A stretch of DNA of 64,000 nt from Saprospiraceae bacterium (GCA_022841345.1 JALHRR010000007.1:91908-155907); one strand, 5' to 3'; counted from the stretch's first letter, positions 54,005 through 62,729 are shown. A program made the numbers and translations. The notes: generated by a model not told the origin, from the letters alone.

Positions 54005-56146
54005 TTATTCCCCCTTCCCCGCCAAATCAATCATAAAAGCATACACTCTCGCTACATCATGCAGTCTCTTGTAGCGCCCCGCTGCACCGCCGTGCCCGGC
54101 TGACATGTCCGTGTACAGGTATAATGGATTGTCTCCGGTTTTGGTGGCTCTAAGCTTGGCTACCCATTTTGCAGGCTCCCAGTATTGCACCTGTGAATCA
54201 TGAAGTCCTGTAGTAACCAGCATGGCAGGATATTCCTGAGCTGTGACATTGTCATATGGTGAATAGGATTTCATGTAATCATAGTAAATCTTATCATTTG
54301 GATTACCCCATTCATCGTATTCTCCGGTGGTCAAAGGGATGGTTTCATCCAGCATCGTTGTGACAACATCCACGAAGGCTACTTCAGCTATGACTCCTTT
54401 GAATAAATCAGGTCTCATATTTACCACAGCACCCATCAATAATCCTCCTGCACTGCCTCCTTCAGCAAATAATCTGTCAGTAGCTGTATAGTTTTCTTTG
54501 ATCAGAAACTCAGCACAATCAATGAAGTCAGTAAATGTATTTTTCTTTTTGAGCAATTTACCATCTTCATACCAGGCTCTTCCCATCTCCTGGCCTCCAC
54601 GAATATGCGCGATGGCAAATATGAATCCTCTGTCCAGAAGACTGATCATATTCATGATAAATCCCGGATCCATACTGTACCCATACGATCCGTATGCATA
54701 GAGCAGGAGAGGAGACTTGCCGTCTTTGTTAGTGCCTTTTTTATAGACAATTGAAAGCGGAACTTTCGCGCCATCCCTTGCACTGGCATAGATTCTTTCA
54801 CTCGTATAATTGTTCTTGTCAAATCCGCCCCGTACTTCCTTTTCTTTGATTACCTCCAGTTTTTGAGTACTTATGCTGTAATCCATATCCGTATTCGGAG
54901 TAGTCAATGAGTTGTATACCAATCGTATTTTATCTGTGTCATACTCTGCATTCGGGCCTAAACCGGCCACATAAGAAGCTTCAGGAAATTTGACATAATT
55001 ATCGGTGGTAGATGATTTTACCCTTATCTGAACAATCCCTTCTTTTCTTTCACTCAGGACAAGATGCTTTGCAAATCCCGAAGCATCCTCAAGCAATACA
55101 TCGTTTCTTTCCGGCAATACTTCTTTCCAGGCTGATTTATTTGTATTGGAAGGATCACATGACATCAACCTGAAGTTTTTCGCCTGCCAGTTGGTTACGA
55201 TGTAAAATTTGCCATCCGATTCAGTTACGCTGTACTCATGGTCCCTTTCTCTGGGCTGGAATATTACAGGTGCTTTTAATGGTTGTGCCGGATCCAGGAT
55301 TTGAACTTCAGTAGACACAGTAGCTCCGCTCACTATGTATATGTATTTCTTTGACCTCGAGGATGTCACATAGACGCTGAAGGTTTCATCCTTCTCTTCG
55401 AAGACCAATCTGTCTGTTGCAGGGTCAGTCCCCAGGATATGGTGTTTGATTTGATGCGATCTTAGGGTTGTTAAATCTTTTTGTGTGTAGAAAACTGATT
55501 TGCTATCAGTTGCCCACACTACACCGCCTGTTGCATTCGGGATTTTATCGCTCAGCAGTTCGCCGGTTTCCAGATTTTTGAATTGAATGGTGTACAACCT
55601 TCTGCTCACGGTATCCTGTCCATAAGCAAGGATATTATTATCAGGAGACACATTCAGGCCAACTGCACTGTAGTAATCATAATCTTTCGCCAGTTCGTTG
55701 ACATCCAGGGTTATGATTTCAGTAGCGTTTGCTTCCGCAGTTTTTCTACAATAGATAGGATGATCCTTATTAGTCTCATATCTTGAATAGTAGAGAAATC
55801 CATTTGATAAATATGGTGTGGATGAATCGTCAGGAACAATTCTTTCTTTCATTTCCTCAAATAATTGCTTTTGAAGCGCATCGGTGTGCGCCATCATTTT
55901 GGCCGTATATTCGTTTTCAGCGTTCAGATAGGCAATCACTTCCGGATCCTCTCTGTCATTTAACCAATAGTATGGATCAATGCGTGTATCACCGTGGATA
56001 CTCAGTTCTTTATTTATCTTTTTTGCAATGGGAGGGGAGATCATTTCTTCTTTTTTTGGATTTTGGCAGGCGAAAATAGCAATAGCTGTGATGGAAAATC
56101 CCTTTATCCAAAAGAGATTTTTCCCGGGGGATGAAAATCGTGTCAT
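54005..56146 (-). CDS. S9 family prolyl oligopeptidase (oligopeptidase B-like), probable lipoprotein
   Basis: 713 residues. The N-terminus has a hydrophobic stretch ending in IFACQNPKK, a plausible lipobox with Cys about 27. Then the S9A propeller (RIDPYYWLNDREDPEVIAYLNAEN start, IYCRKTAEANATEIITLD and so on) and the alpha/beta-hydrolase domain with GGSAGGLLMG (nucleophile Ser about 565), Asp in TGLHDSQVQYWEPAKW region and His in SAGHGGAAGRYKRL. Cleaves peptides after basic or prolyl residues. Periplasmic or membrane-tethered. Forms a minus-strand pair with the nucleoside transporter gene 39 bases upstream. Confidence 0.93.
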   Translation of the reverse strand: MTRFSSPGKNLFWIKGFSITAIAIFACQNPKKEEMISPPIAKKINKELSIHGDTRIDPYYWLNDREDPEVIAYLNAENEYTAKMMAHTDALQKQLFEEMKERIVPDDSSTPYLSNGFLYYSRYETNKDHPIYCRKTAEANATEIITLDVNELAKDYDYYSAVGLNVSPDNNILAYGQDTVSRRLYTIQFKNLETGELLSDKIPNATGGVVWATDSKSVFYTQKDLTTLRSHQIKHHILGTDPATDRLVFEEKDETFSVYVTSSRSKKYIYIVSGATVSTEVQILDPAQPLKAPVIFQPRERDHEYSVTESDGKFYIVTNWQAKNFRLMSCDPSNTNKSAWKEVLPERNDVLLEDASGFAKHLVLSERKEGIVQIRVKSSTTDNYVKFPEASYVAGLGPNAEYDTDKIRLVYNSLTTPNTDMDYSISTQKLEVIKEKEVRGGFDKNNYTSERIYASARDGAKVPLSIVYKKGTNKDGKSPLLLYAYGSYGYSMDPGFIMNMISLLDRGFIFAIAHIRGGQEMGRAWYEDGKLLKKKNTFTDFIDCAEFLIKENYTATDRLFAEGGSAGGLLMGAVVNMRPDLFKGVIAEVAFVDVVTTMLDETIPLTTGEYDEWGNPNDKIYYDYMKSYSPYDNVTAQEYPAMLVTTGLHDSQVQYWEPAKWVAKLRATKTGDNPLYLYTDMSAGHGGAAGRYKRLHDVARVYAFMIDLAGKGE

Positions 56147-56185
56147 GTGAAATTGATCATTAATATATGAAAAAAATTGTCGTTG

Positions 56186-57487
56186 TCAATAGAATATTCC
56201 GGCAAGAGCAGCAGTCAGAAAGCAGGCTATTGTACCCCCAATGAGTGCTTTGATTCCAAATTCTGTCAGGTTCTTGCGTTGTCCAGGAGCAAGGGAACTT
56301 ATGCCTCCAATCTGTATACCAATTGAAGCAAAGTTGGAAAATCCGCACAATGCATACGTGACAATTATGAGACCTTTGTCAGAAATAGGAACTCCTGCTG
56401 TTCTTAAATTATTCAATTCAGCATAAGCTACAAACTCATTCAATACAGTTTTTTGCCCCAATAATTGACCTATGACAAGTATGTCTTCGGAAGGAGTTCC
56501 GAGTATCCAGGCCACAGGAGCAAATACCAGCCCTAAAATATATGTCAATGTCAAGCCTTCAAATCTACCATCCGTAGCTGCTATGATTCTTTCATTCAGA
56601 CCGGTCCATTCTCCAATTGTATTTACAAGAATGCTATTAGCCATGTATATTAAGGCAGTGAAAACCAGCAACATAGCCCCGACATTGATAGCGAGCTTTA
56701 AACCATCCGTTGTACCTCTTGAAATGGCATCCAGTAAATTATTCCCCACATCTCCACTCATTTCAAGTTGCTTTGACAGGTCTTTTTTCTCTGTCTCCGG
56801 ATAAAGCATCTTCGCTGCAACGATAGCAGCAGGAGCAGAGATGATGGAAGCAGCCAGTAGATGCTTGGCAAAATAAACCTGCATCTCAGGATCTGTGCCT
56901 CCCAAAAATCCAATATAAGCAGCAAATACCCCTCCTGCAATTGTGGCCATACCTCCTGTCATCAGACATAATAACTCTGATTTTGTCATGTTTTCCAAAT
57001 ATGGCTTTACTATCAATGGAGCTTCAGTCTGACCCAGGAAGATATTTCCTGCTGCTGCAAGGCTCTCAGGACCACTTAAACGCATTGTCTTGGACATTAC
57101 CCATGCGAATACATAAATGATCTTCTGTAAAATACCGAAGTAATATAAAATTGCTGAAAAAGCAGAAAAGAATACAATTGTTGGTAGTACCTGAAATGCA
57201 AAAATATATCCAAATGAGTCCAGCTCAGTAACAATACTGCCAAATAAAAATTTGGCACCAGCTTCAGAATACTTAAGAATCTGCTGAAAAAAGCGGGCCA
57301 TATATTCGAAAATCATATTGATAAAACTCACCTTCAGGATGGCTACCAAAAAAATTAATTGTGCAGCCATCCCTACTGCAACCAAACGCCAGTCAATAAA
57401 TCTTCTATTGGATGAAAGCAGATAACATACCAGCAATAAAAACACGATTCCAAATACTCCCCTCGATATATCTATCATTAAGTCCAT
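56186..57487 (-). CDS. Concentrative nucleoside transporter (CNT/NupC family)
   Basis: 433 residues with about ten to twelve hydrophobic segments. CNT signature blocks: FGSIVTELDSFGYIFAFQVLPTIVFFSAFSAILYYFG (gate region), GQTEAPLIVKPYLENMTKSEL (substrate-binding), GGMATIAGGVFAAYIGFLG and YALCGFSNFASIGIQIGGISSLAPGQR. Imports nucleosides with sodium or protons. A uridine kinase gene lies divergently 130 bases away, so nucleoside uptake and salvage are encoded back to back. Confidence 0.93.
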   Translation of the reverse strand: MDLMIDISRGVFGIVFLLLVCYLLSSNRRFIDWRLVAVGMAAQLIFLVAILKVSFINMIFEYMARFFQQILKYSEAGAKFLFGSIVTELDSFGYIFAFQVLPTIVFFSAFSAILYYFGILQKIIYVFAWVMSKTMRLSGPESLAAAGNIFLGQTEAPLIVKPYLENMTKSELLCLMTGGMATIAGGVFAAYIGFLGGTDPEMQVYFAKHLLAASIISAPAAIVAAKMLYPETEKKDLSKQLEMSGDVGNNLLDAISRGTTDGLKLAINVGAMLLVFTALIYMANSILVNTIGEWTGLNERIIAATDGRFEGLTLTYILGLVFAPVAWILGTPSEDILVIGQLLGQKTVLNEFVAYAELNNLRTAGVPISDKGLIIVTYALCGFSNFASIGIQIGGISSLAPGQRKNLTEFGIKALIGGTIACFLTAALAGIFY

Positions 57488-57617
57488 TATTCAATCATTT
57501 CTTGTATTTAGGAGAACTAATTTCTCAAGCAAGAAAAGAATTTTACTCCGCTTTTATATCTTTTTGATGCATTATTCTACATCATTAGATATTTTTACCG
57601 GAACTTACAGACGTCAT

Positions 57618-58259
57618 ATGCAAACCCCGTTCATTATTGGGATCACAGGAGGAAGTGGTTCAGGCAAAACTACTTTTATAAAACGCCTCAGATCAGCCTT
57701 TTCTGAAGAACAACTCTGTATTATCTCTCAGGATGAATACTACCGGCCTCGTGAACAACAGCGGACTGACGAGATTGGTATAAAGAATTTTGACCTCCCT
57801 AATTCCATTGACCACGATAAATTTATCTACGACCTCAGGAAAATAGCTTCGGGACAAGTTGTAACAAAACAGGAATATACTTTCAATAATGAACAAAAGA
57901 AGTCAGGAACTATCACTTATCTGCCAGCCCCTGTCATAGTTGTAGAAGGACTTTTTGTGTTTTATAATGAAGAATTAAGGAACCTCATGGATCTTAGAGT
58001 CTTCATCTACGCCAAGGAAAATCTCAAAGTCATCAGAAGGATCAAAAGAGATCAATTAGAAAGAAATTATCCGCTGGAAGATGTTTTATACCGGTATGAA
58101 AATCACGTATTACCTTCTTACGAAGCATTTATAAAGCCTTTCATCCACGAAGCAGACATCGTTGTAAATAATAATCAGAATTTTGAACGAGGCTTGAAGG
58201 TTCTTATGGGCTTCATTCTTTCCAGGGTCATGCAGTTAAAGAATGTAGAGAAGAGCTAA
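57618..58259 (+). CDS. udk: Uridine kinase
   Basis: 213 residues. P-loop GITGGSGSGKTTF (about 8-20), lid and base region SQDEYYRPREQQRTDEIGIKNFDLPNSIDHDKF, EYTFNNEQKKSGTITYLPAPVIVVEGLFVF and the Arg-rich lid RRIKRDQLERNY. Phosphorylates uridine (and cytidine) to the monophosphate for salvage. The ATG at 57618 fits the family; the upstream ATG at 57564 would add an unusual 18 residues. Confidence 0.92.
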   Translation: MQTPFIIGITGGSGSGKTTFIKRLRSAFSEEQLCIISQDEYYRPREQQRTDEIGIKNFDLPNSIDHDKFIYDLRKIASGQVVTKQEYTFNNEQKKSGTITYLPAPVIVVEGLFVFYNEELRNLMDLRVFIYAKENLKVIRRIKRDQLERNYPLEDVLYRYENHVLPSYEAFIKPFIHEADIVVNNNQNFERGLKVLMGFILSRVMQLKNVEKS

Positions 58260-58401
58260 TTTGGTGGTTTAAACTGTCTGTTTTATCCGGCCTTTTAAAA
58301 TTTCCTTAGCTTTTCAAGCTGCTCATGAGCGACGGGAAAGTACTAAATGTACTTTTCAAGGAAGCGAACCGACGAGAAAGCGAGGTCTCTATTTTGAAAT
58401 C

Positions 58402-58634
58402 GATGGTCGAAGTTTATAACTTCGATCCAATAATTAATGAATTTGTAATTCATCACACTCTCAAACCCACGTTAATATTCTCATATCCTCCTCTACAAAT
58501 TGGCCAAATCCACCAATTTCGATGGTCGAAGTTTACAACTTCGATCCAATAATTAATGAATTTGTAATTCATCACGCACTAAACCCATCTTAATATTCTA
58601 AACTCTTCCCCTACAAATTCGCCAAATCCAACAA
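58402..58634. repeat. 119-bp tandem duplication with GATGGTCG hairpin element
   Basis: Two copies start at GATGGTCGAAG (58402 and 58521), exact period 119. Each holds a hairpin (GGTCGAAGTT...AACTTCGATCC) and a second one (ATGAATTTGTAATTCAT), then about 55 more bases. The second copy ends in the last codons of the convergent hydrolase gene; the first copy carries a vestige of the same gene end. A third copy of the hairpin part is at 62.63 kb. Confidence 0.85.
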
Positions 58635-59456
58635 CTTATCAATCACAACTCTTCCTTTTTCATCCCTCTTCAAAATCCCGCATTCATTTAAAGGATCATG
58701 TTCAAAAAAGAGGATATCCTCATTAATAATCAGCTCATTATACAGCTTTTCCTTTTCCTTCATAGTCTCCAGGGGACGCACATCATAACTCATCACATAT
58801 GGCATACCCACATGGAATGAGGAAGGTACAAGGTCCGCGACATACAATACATGTCTGCCTTTAAATGGAATCCTCGGTACCATCATAGCCTCTGTATGTC
58901 CATATACAAAATCAATCTGAATCCCTTCCATCCAGTCGATTCTCTGCTTCTCCTTTATAAATTTTAAGACTCCGGAATCCATGAGCGGAACAAAGTTCTC
59001 TTTCAAAAAGGAAGCCTTTTCTCTGGGATTCGGCTCAAGTGCCCATTTATAATGACTTTCAGTTGACCAGTAAGTGGCATTAGGAAATGTAGGAAACAGT
59101 TTACCTGATAGATCTCTGCTAACGGCTCCTCCCACATGGTCAAAATGAAAATGGGTTAGTAAAACATCCGTAATTTCGCTAGCCTGTACTCCGGCATTCT
59201 GCAATGATTCTATTAAATCCAAACTTCCGTGTGGTTCGAAATGTGAACGGAATTTTTCATCCTGCTTATTACCTATTCCTGTGTCAATCAATATTTTATG
59301 CGAGCCACTTTCCACCAGGAGACAACGCATTGCCCAGGTGCACATGTTATTATCGTCAGGTGTAGTCAATCTGCTCCAGAGTTGCTTAGGTACCACACCA
59401 AACATCGCACCTCCGTCCAGTTTAAACCTGCCGGCATCTATCGTAGTCAGTTTCAT
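58611..59456 (-). CDS. Metallo-beta-lactamase-fold hydrolase
   Basis: 281 residues. Zinc motif THFHFDHVGG (residues 101-110; His102, His104, Asp106, His107), preceded by ILIDTGIG and followed by the second-site residues WSTESHYKWA, VYGHTEAMMVP and FFEHDP. The layout resembles AHL-lactonase/quorum-quenching-type and other small-molecule hydrolases of the fold. No signal peptide, probably cytoplasmic. Substrate unknown. Its last eight codons lie within a 119-bp duplicated unit, so its present C-terminus may have been exchanged by repeat recombination. Confidence 0.88.
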   Translation of the reverse strand: MKLTTIDAGRFKLDGGAMFGVVPKQLWSRLTTPDDNNMCTWAMRCLLVESGSHKILIDTGIGNKQDEKFRSHFEPHGSLDLIESLQNAGVQASEITDVLLTHFHFDHVGGAVSRDLSGKLFPTFPNATYWSTESHYKWALEPNPREKASFLKENFVPLMDSGVLKFIKEKQRIDWMEGIQIDFVYGHTEAMMVPRIPFKGRHVLYVADLVPSSFHVGMPYVMSYDVRPLETMKEKEKLYNELIINEDILFFEHDPLNECGILKRDEKGRVVIDKLLDLANL

Positions 59457-59503
59457 TCTTTTGTTTTTGTTGGCTGAAAATAAATATACATTGACAGAAA
59501 AGG

Positions 59504-60022
59504 TTATTTAAACCCAATCTTCTTCTCAGCCTGTTGCATCTTCTTACCTAAATCTATCATTTTAAGAGCAGTATGAGCTGCTTCAATGCCTTTGTTACCG
59601 TATTTGCCTCCTGATCTGTCTTTAGCCTGTTCCTCATCGTTGGGGGTCAATACTCCGAATACAAAAGGCTTGTTTCTCATTAAGGAAAGTTGCATCAATG
59701 CTGATGAAACTGCTTTATTAATGTACTCATTATGGCTCGTTTCCCCTTTAATGACACAACCGAGGCAGATTATGGCATCAAGCGGATACTTTCCATCCAG
59801 CAGTTTAGCGCCCAGTGGCAATTCAAAGGAGCCGGGAACCCAGACATGATAAATATGATCTTCTATAATTCCCGCTTCCAGCAACGCTTGTTTACATCCA
59901 GAAAATAAAGCAGTTGTAATTTCTGTATTCCATTCTGAAACTACAATTCCGATTTTTACATCCTTATCGTCTATTGAAAAAGAATGATGTACTGTTGAGA
60001 GGTTATGATCTGCTGAGGACAT
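59504..60022 (-). CDS. ribH: 6,7-dimethyl-8-ribityllumazine synthase
   Basis: 172 residues, normal for RibH. Conserved blocks: IGIVVSEWNTEITTAL, VWVPGSFELPLGAKLL, ICLGCVIKGETSHNEYINKAV (with the catalytic His), FGVLTPNDEEQAKDRSGGKYGNKGIEAAHTAL. It condenses the diaminouracil and dihydroxybutanone phosphate in riboflavin synthesis and forms cage-like oligomers. No other riboflavin gene is in the window. Upstream, towards 60.3 kb, lie repeats only. Confidence 0.95.
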   Translation of the reverse strand: MSSADHNLSTVHHSFSIDDKDVKIGIVVSEWNTEITTALFSGCKQALLEAGIIEDHIYHVWVPGSFELPLGAKLLDGKYPLDAIICLGCVIKGETSHNEYINKAVSSALMQLSLMRNKPFVFGVLTPNDEEQAKDRSGGKYGNKGIEAAHTALKMIDLGKKMQQAEKKIGFK

Positions 60023-60033
60023 TTTTTTTAGTT

Positions 60034-60326
60034 ATGAATGATGAGTTATGAATGATGAATGATGAATTATGAGTTATGAGTTATGAGATGCAAGAAGTAT
60101 TACAGCCAGAAGGTTGAGGCGAATTGCAATTCGCCCGGATCGCAAGTAAGGACGCCATTTATTCCATTTTGTATTTTACATCACCTTGCAACTTTTGAAG
60201 CGAAGCTGAGAAAAGTTGCAAGACACTTGTAGCGTAGTGAGCAAAGCGAACCTCGCTATCACTTTTTCAGGGCTTGTCCCCTGAAAAAACATCACCTTTC
60301 AAAGCGAAGCTGCAGAAAGACATCAC
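60034..60326. repeat. ATGAATTATGAG tract, palindrome and GTGATGT hairpin array, locus 4 (inverted)
   Basis: 60034-60090: ATGAATGATGAG/ATGAGTTATGAG units. 60118-60135: perfect palindrome GGCGAATTGCAATTCGCC. ACATCAC at 60178, 60289 and 60320 with a variant TATCAC at 60257; spacer hairpins include CTTGCAACTTTT/AAAAGTTGCAAG (60185-60196 / 60211-60222) and TTTTTCAGGG/CCCTGAAAAA, the latter as at locus 3. No gene in this 460-base space. Confidence 0.85.
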
Positions 60327-60424
60327 CTCATACGACGAATCTCCGTTCAGAACTCCAGCGTTCAGAAAAAACAAACTTCTTGTCTTTCCTGAAATTAAAC
60401 ACAATTTTCATCAAATGTTTCAAA

Positions 60425-60456
60425 TAAAAAAGGCCTCACTGTGATGTAAGGCCTTT
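60425..60456 (-). terminator. Terminator after the TPR protein gene
   Basis: AAAGGCC (minus strand, 60450-60456) pairs with GGCCTTT (60429-60435), loop 14 nt, followed on the minus strand by more Ts. About 30 bases past the stop at 60486. Confidence 0.7.
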
Positions 60457-60485
60457 AATTAGATCAAATTTTTTTCAAAAAGTAA

Positions 60486-61178
60486 TTACTCGATTGAAGC
60501 ACTTACTCTTGAGATGTATTTTTCGATTGCAGAAGCCTCTACTGATGTTGGATACTTGTCTTTGATTTGTTCATATGCCTGAAGACCAGCTTTTTTGTTG
60601 CCTTGTCTCTCCTGAAGCATTCCCAGTTTTTTCAAATAATAAGGTGTCAAAATCTCATCATCTCCGGCTTTAGCAGCTTTCTCATATAGTGAAAGCGCTT
60701 TTTCATAATCTTCTTTTTCAGAATAAGCATCACCCAATGCACCATATTTCATGATAGGGATAATATTTCCTTTTGGAGAAAAATCATTCAGATACTTGAT
60801 GGCTTCATCGGGTTTTCTCAAATTGAGATAACAGATACCTGCATAATATTTTGCAAGATTAGCTGATTTTGTACCACTGTACTTGTCTATGATTGTCAGG
60901 AAGCCATCAAATCCTCCACCCGGATTGTCAAGTGCCAATTGAAATGAATCATTTCCAAACTGGAATTCAGCCATGTACATTTGCTCAATAGCTTTTTGTT
61001 CTCTCGGGGCTTTGTAAAGGGTAGTGTATGCAAAATAACCTCCTATTAGTAGAGCTAGTCCACCTACGATTCCCACAATCATCTTCTGATTCCTGGCGAA
61101 AAAATCCTTAGCCTGTCCACCTGCTTTGCTGATATCAATCAGCGTTTCATCTTGTTGTTGTTTCTTTCTGGTTGCCAT
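60486..61178 (-). CDS. Membrane-anchored TPR protein (YfgM-like)
   Basis: 230 residues. A charged N-terminus (ATRKKQQQDETLIDISKAGGQAKDFFARNQK) precedes one membrane helix (about 32-52; MIVGIVGGLALLIGGYFAYTTL, given as its core) and a periplasmic helical part with tetratricopeptide repeats (AKYYAGICYLNLRKPDEAIKYLNDF, KYGALGDAYSEKEDYEKALSLYEKAAK, KLGMLQERQGNKKAGLQAYEQI). The architecture matches YfgM/DUF2133-type proteins that help envelope protein folding at the translocon. Single gene with its own terminator. Confidence 0.85.
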   Translation of the reverse strand: MATRKKQQQDETLIDISKAGGQAKDFFARNQKMIVGIVGGLALLIGGYFAYTTLYKAPREQKAIEQMYMAEFQFGNDSFQLALDNPGGGFDGFLTIIDKYSGTKSANLAKYYAGICYLNLRKPDEAIKYLNDFSPKGNIIPIMKYGALGDAYSEKEDYEKALSLYEKAAKAGDDEILTPYYLKKLGMLQERQGNKKAGLQAYEQIKDKYPTSVEASAIEKYISRVSASIE

Positions 61179-61208
61179 TGTATAGCGTTACGTTTTGAAA
61201 AATCTGCG

Positions 61209-61216
61209 CAAAAGTA
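61209..61216 (-). promoter_or_regulatory. Candidate -7 box for the TPR protein gene
   Basis: TACTTTTG on the minus strand, 31 bases before the start at 61178. Confidence 0.45.
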
Positions 61217-61276
61217 GGAAAAAATTGATTTACTGTCTCATCCTGTCAAAAAAACATATGAGAAAAGTTTTTATAT

Positions 61277-61302
61277 CCTTGTAAGAATCAATGATTACAA
61301 GG
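61277..61302 (-). terminator. Hairpin just after pdhA
   Basis: 8-bp stem CCTTGTAA (minus strand, 61295-61302) / TTACAAGG (61277-61284), starting two bases past the stop. No good T-run follows, so either a weak terminator or an mRNA 3' stabiliser. Confidence 0.4.
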
Positions 61303-61304
61303 GA

Positions 61305-62330
61305 CTAGTCTTTCATGAATGGGTAATCTTCCTGTTGATAGTTGTCTGTATACAGCTCAGAAGCGTCCGGAAATGCTGAATTTTCTGCAAATTCGCTGGC
61401 ATCGTCCATTTCTAATTTGATCTTTTCGCGAATCTTATCCAGATCAGCTTCATTGATCATTTCTTTTGACAACATTTCTGCCTCGATGATTTTAAGAGGA
61501 TCTTTTTCCATATAAGCAGCCAGCTCATCTTTCGAACGATATTTACCCGGGTCAGATACTGAGTGACCTTTGTAGCGGTAAGTCTTGATTTCAAGATAGT
61601 AAGGTCCTTTGCCTGACCGCACATGAGATGTTGCTTTTTCCAGTGCTTCGTGCACATCCATTGGATTCATTCCATTTACAGCTTCACTTGGCATGTCAAA
61701 TGCAGCCCCAATTTTGTATAAGTCAGTAACATTTGAAGTTCTGCTCACAGAGGTTCCCATGGCATAACCATTATTCTCACAAATAAATATCACAGGCAGT
61801 TTCCATGTCATTGCCATATTAAATGCCTCATAAAGAGCACCTTGTCTTGCAGCACCATCACCAAACATCGTCACGCACACATTGTCCGTACCTCTGTATT
61901 TCTCTGCCAGTGCGATTCCTGCTCCGATTGGAATCTGAGCTCCTACGATACCATTTCCTCCAAAAAAGCGATGCTCTTTGGAGAAAAAGTGCATAGAGCC
62001 ACCTTTCCCTTTCACCGACCCGGTCACTTTTCCAAACAATTCTGCCATACATTTTCTGGCAGTAATACCTCTCGATAAGGCTATTCCATGCTGTCTATAG
62101 GCTGTAACTACTGCATCCTCTTTTCTCAAAGCAGTAACCATACCACCAGCAATTGCTTCCTGACCTATATACACGTGACAAAAACCCCGGATTTTCTGCT
62201 GCGAATAGTGAAGCAGCGTTCTTTCTTCAAATCTTCTGATTCTCAGCATGGTCTCATACCAGGTGAGATATGTTTGCTTGTCGTATTTTTGAGTTTGCTT
62301 TTTTGCTTTCTTAACTACAGCTTCGGCCAT
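61305..62330 (-). CDS. pdhA: Pyruvate dehydrogenase E1 component, alpha subunit
   Basis: 341 residues. Family blocks: YLTWYETMLRIRRFEERTLLHYSQQKIRGFCHVYIGQEA at the N-terminus (as YETMLRIRRFEE and GFCHVYIGQEA), GKGGSMHFFS, the thiamine diphosphate motif GDGAARQGALYEAFNMA...CENNGYAMGTS, and the phosphorylation-loop region RYKGHSVSDPGKYRSKDEL. It decarboxylates pyruvate with E1-beta, feeding E2 (encoded at 27.4 kb). E1-beta is not in the window. Single-gene unit with its own -7 box. Confidence 0.95.
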   Translation of the reverse strand: MAEAVVKKAKKQTQKYDKQTYLTWYETMLRIRRFEERTLLHYSQQKIRGFCHVYIGQEAIAGGMVTALRKEDAVVTAYRQHGIALSRGITARKCMAELFGKVTGSVKGKGGSMHFFSKEHRFFGGNGIVGAQIPIGAGIALAEKYRGTDNVCVTMFGDGAARQGALYEAFNMAMTWKLPVIFICENNGYAMGTSVSRTSNVTDLYKIGAAFDMPSEAVNGMNPMDVHEALEKATSHVRSGKGPYYLEIKTYRYKGHSVSDPGKYRSKDELAAYMEKDPLKIIEAEMLSKEMINEADLDKIREKIKLEMDDASEFAENSAFPDASELYTDNYQQEDYPFMKD

Positions 62331-62361
62331 CTTACACTACTATTTTTTGTTAAAAGTGCGA

Positions 62362-62369
62362 CAAAGGTA
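62362..62369 (-). promoter_or_regulatory. Candidate -7 box for pdhA
   Basis: TACCTTTG on the minus strand, 32 bases before the start at 62330. Matches TAnnTTTG. Confidence 0.5.
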
Positions 62370-62401
62370 AAGCAATTTTGTCATTTTATTTAATCGCCTG
62401 T

Positions 62402-62493
62402 CATGGGGATGTAAATCTTTTTCTTGTTTTGGGCATCCCCATGGGTGAAGGGTTGTGATTATTGCAAAGCCAATTATCACAACCCTTCACCCA
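62402..62493. repeat. Two nested-neighbour inverted repeats, one a 52-nt near-perfect hairpin
   Basis: CATGGGGATG (62402-62411) is repeated inverted at 62434-62443. Adjoining it, an 18-bp perfect arm TGGGTGAAGGGTTGTGAT (62442-62459) is inverted at 62476-62493, and after one mismatch a further 4 bp (ATTG/CAAT) pair, leaving a 6-nt loop. Lies in the divergent space between pdhA and recF; not a terminator of either gene. Confidence 0.85.
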
Positions 62494-62632
62494 CGGTCGC
62501 TACGTTGCGGGGCTCGCTGTTCGCTCGGTCCCGTCGCTTCACTTTTGGGACTACCCTTCGGGCACCCCTTCACATCGCTGATGCAATGGAAGCTTCTGAC
62601 CGGCTTTTTACTTGTTTTGCTAAACTTATACC

Positions 62633-62693
62633 GATGGTCGTCCCCAATGCTTTGGGGATCGATCCAATATTTAATGAATTTGCAATTCATCCA
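62633..62693. repeat. Third copy of the GATGGTCG hairpin element
   Basis: GATGGTCG, then hairpin TCCCCAATGCTTTGGGGA, then CGATCCAATATTTAATGAATT and ATTCATCC. Flanks equal those at 58.40 and 58.52 kb but the first hairpin stem is a different sequence. Confidence 0.8.
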
Positions 62694-62729
62694 CGAAATA
62701 TCCGCCTCATAATGCTATCCGGCTGTTGT

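Noticed and set aside
58325..58552. 75-codon frame after udk
   Set aside because: Runs through the duplicated hairpin unit, with no start signal of its own.
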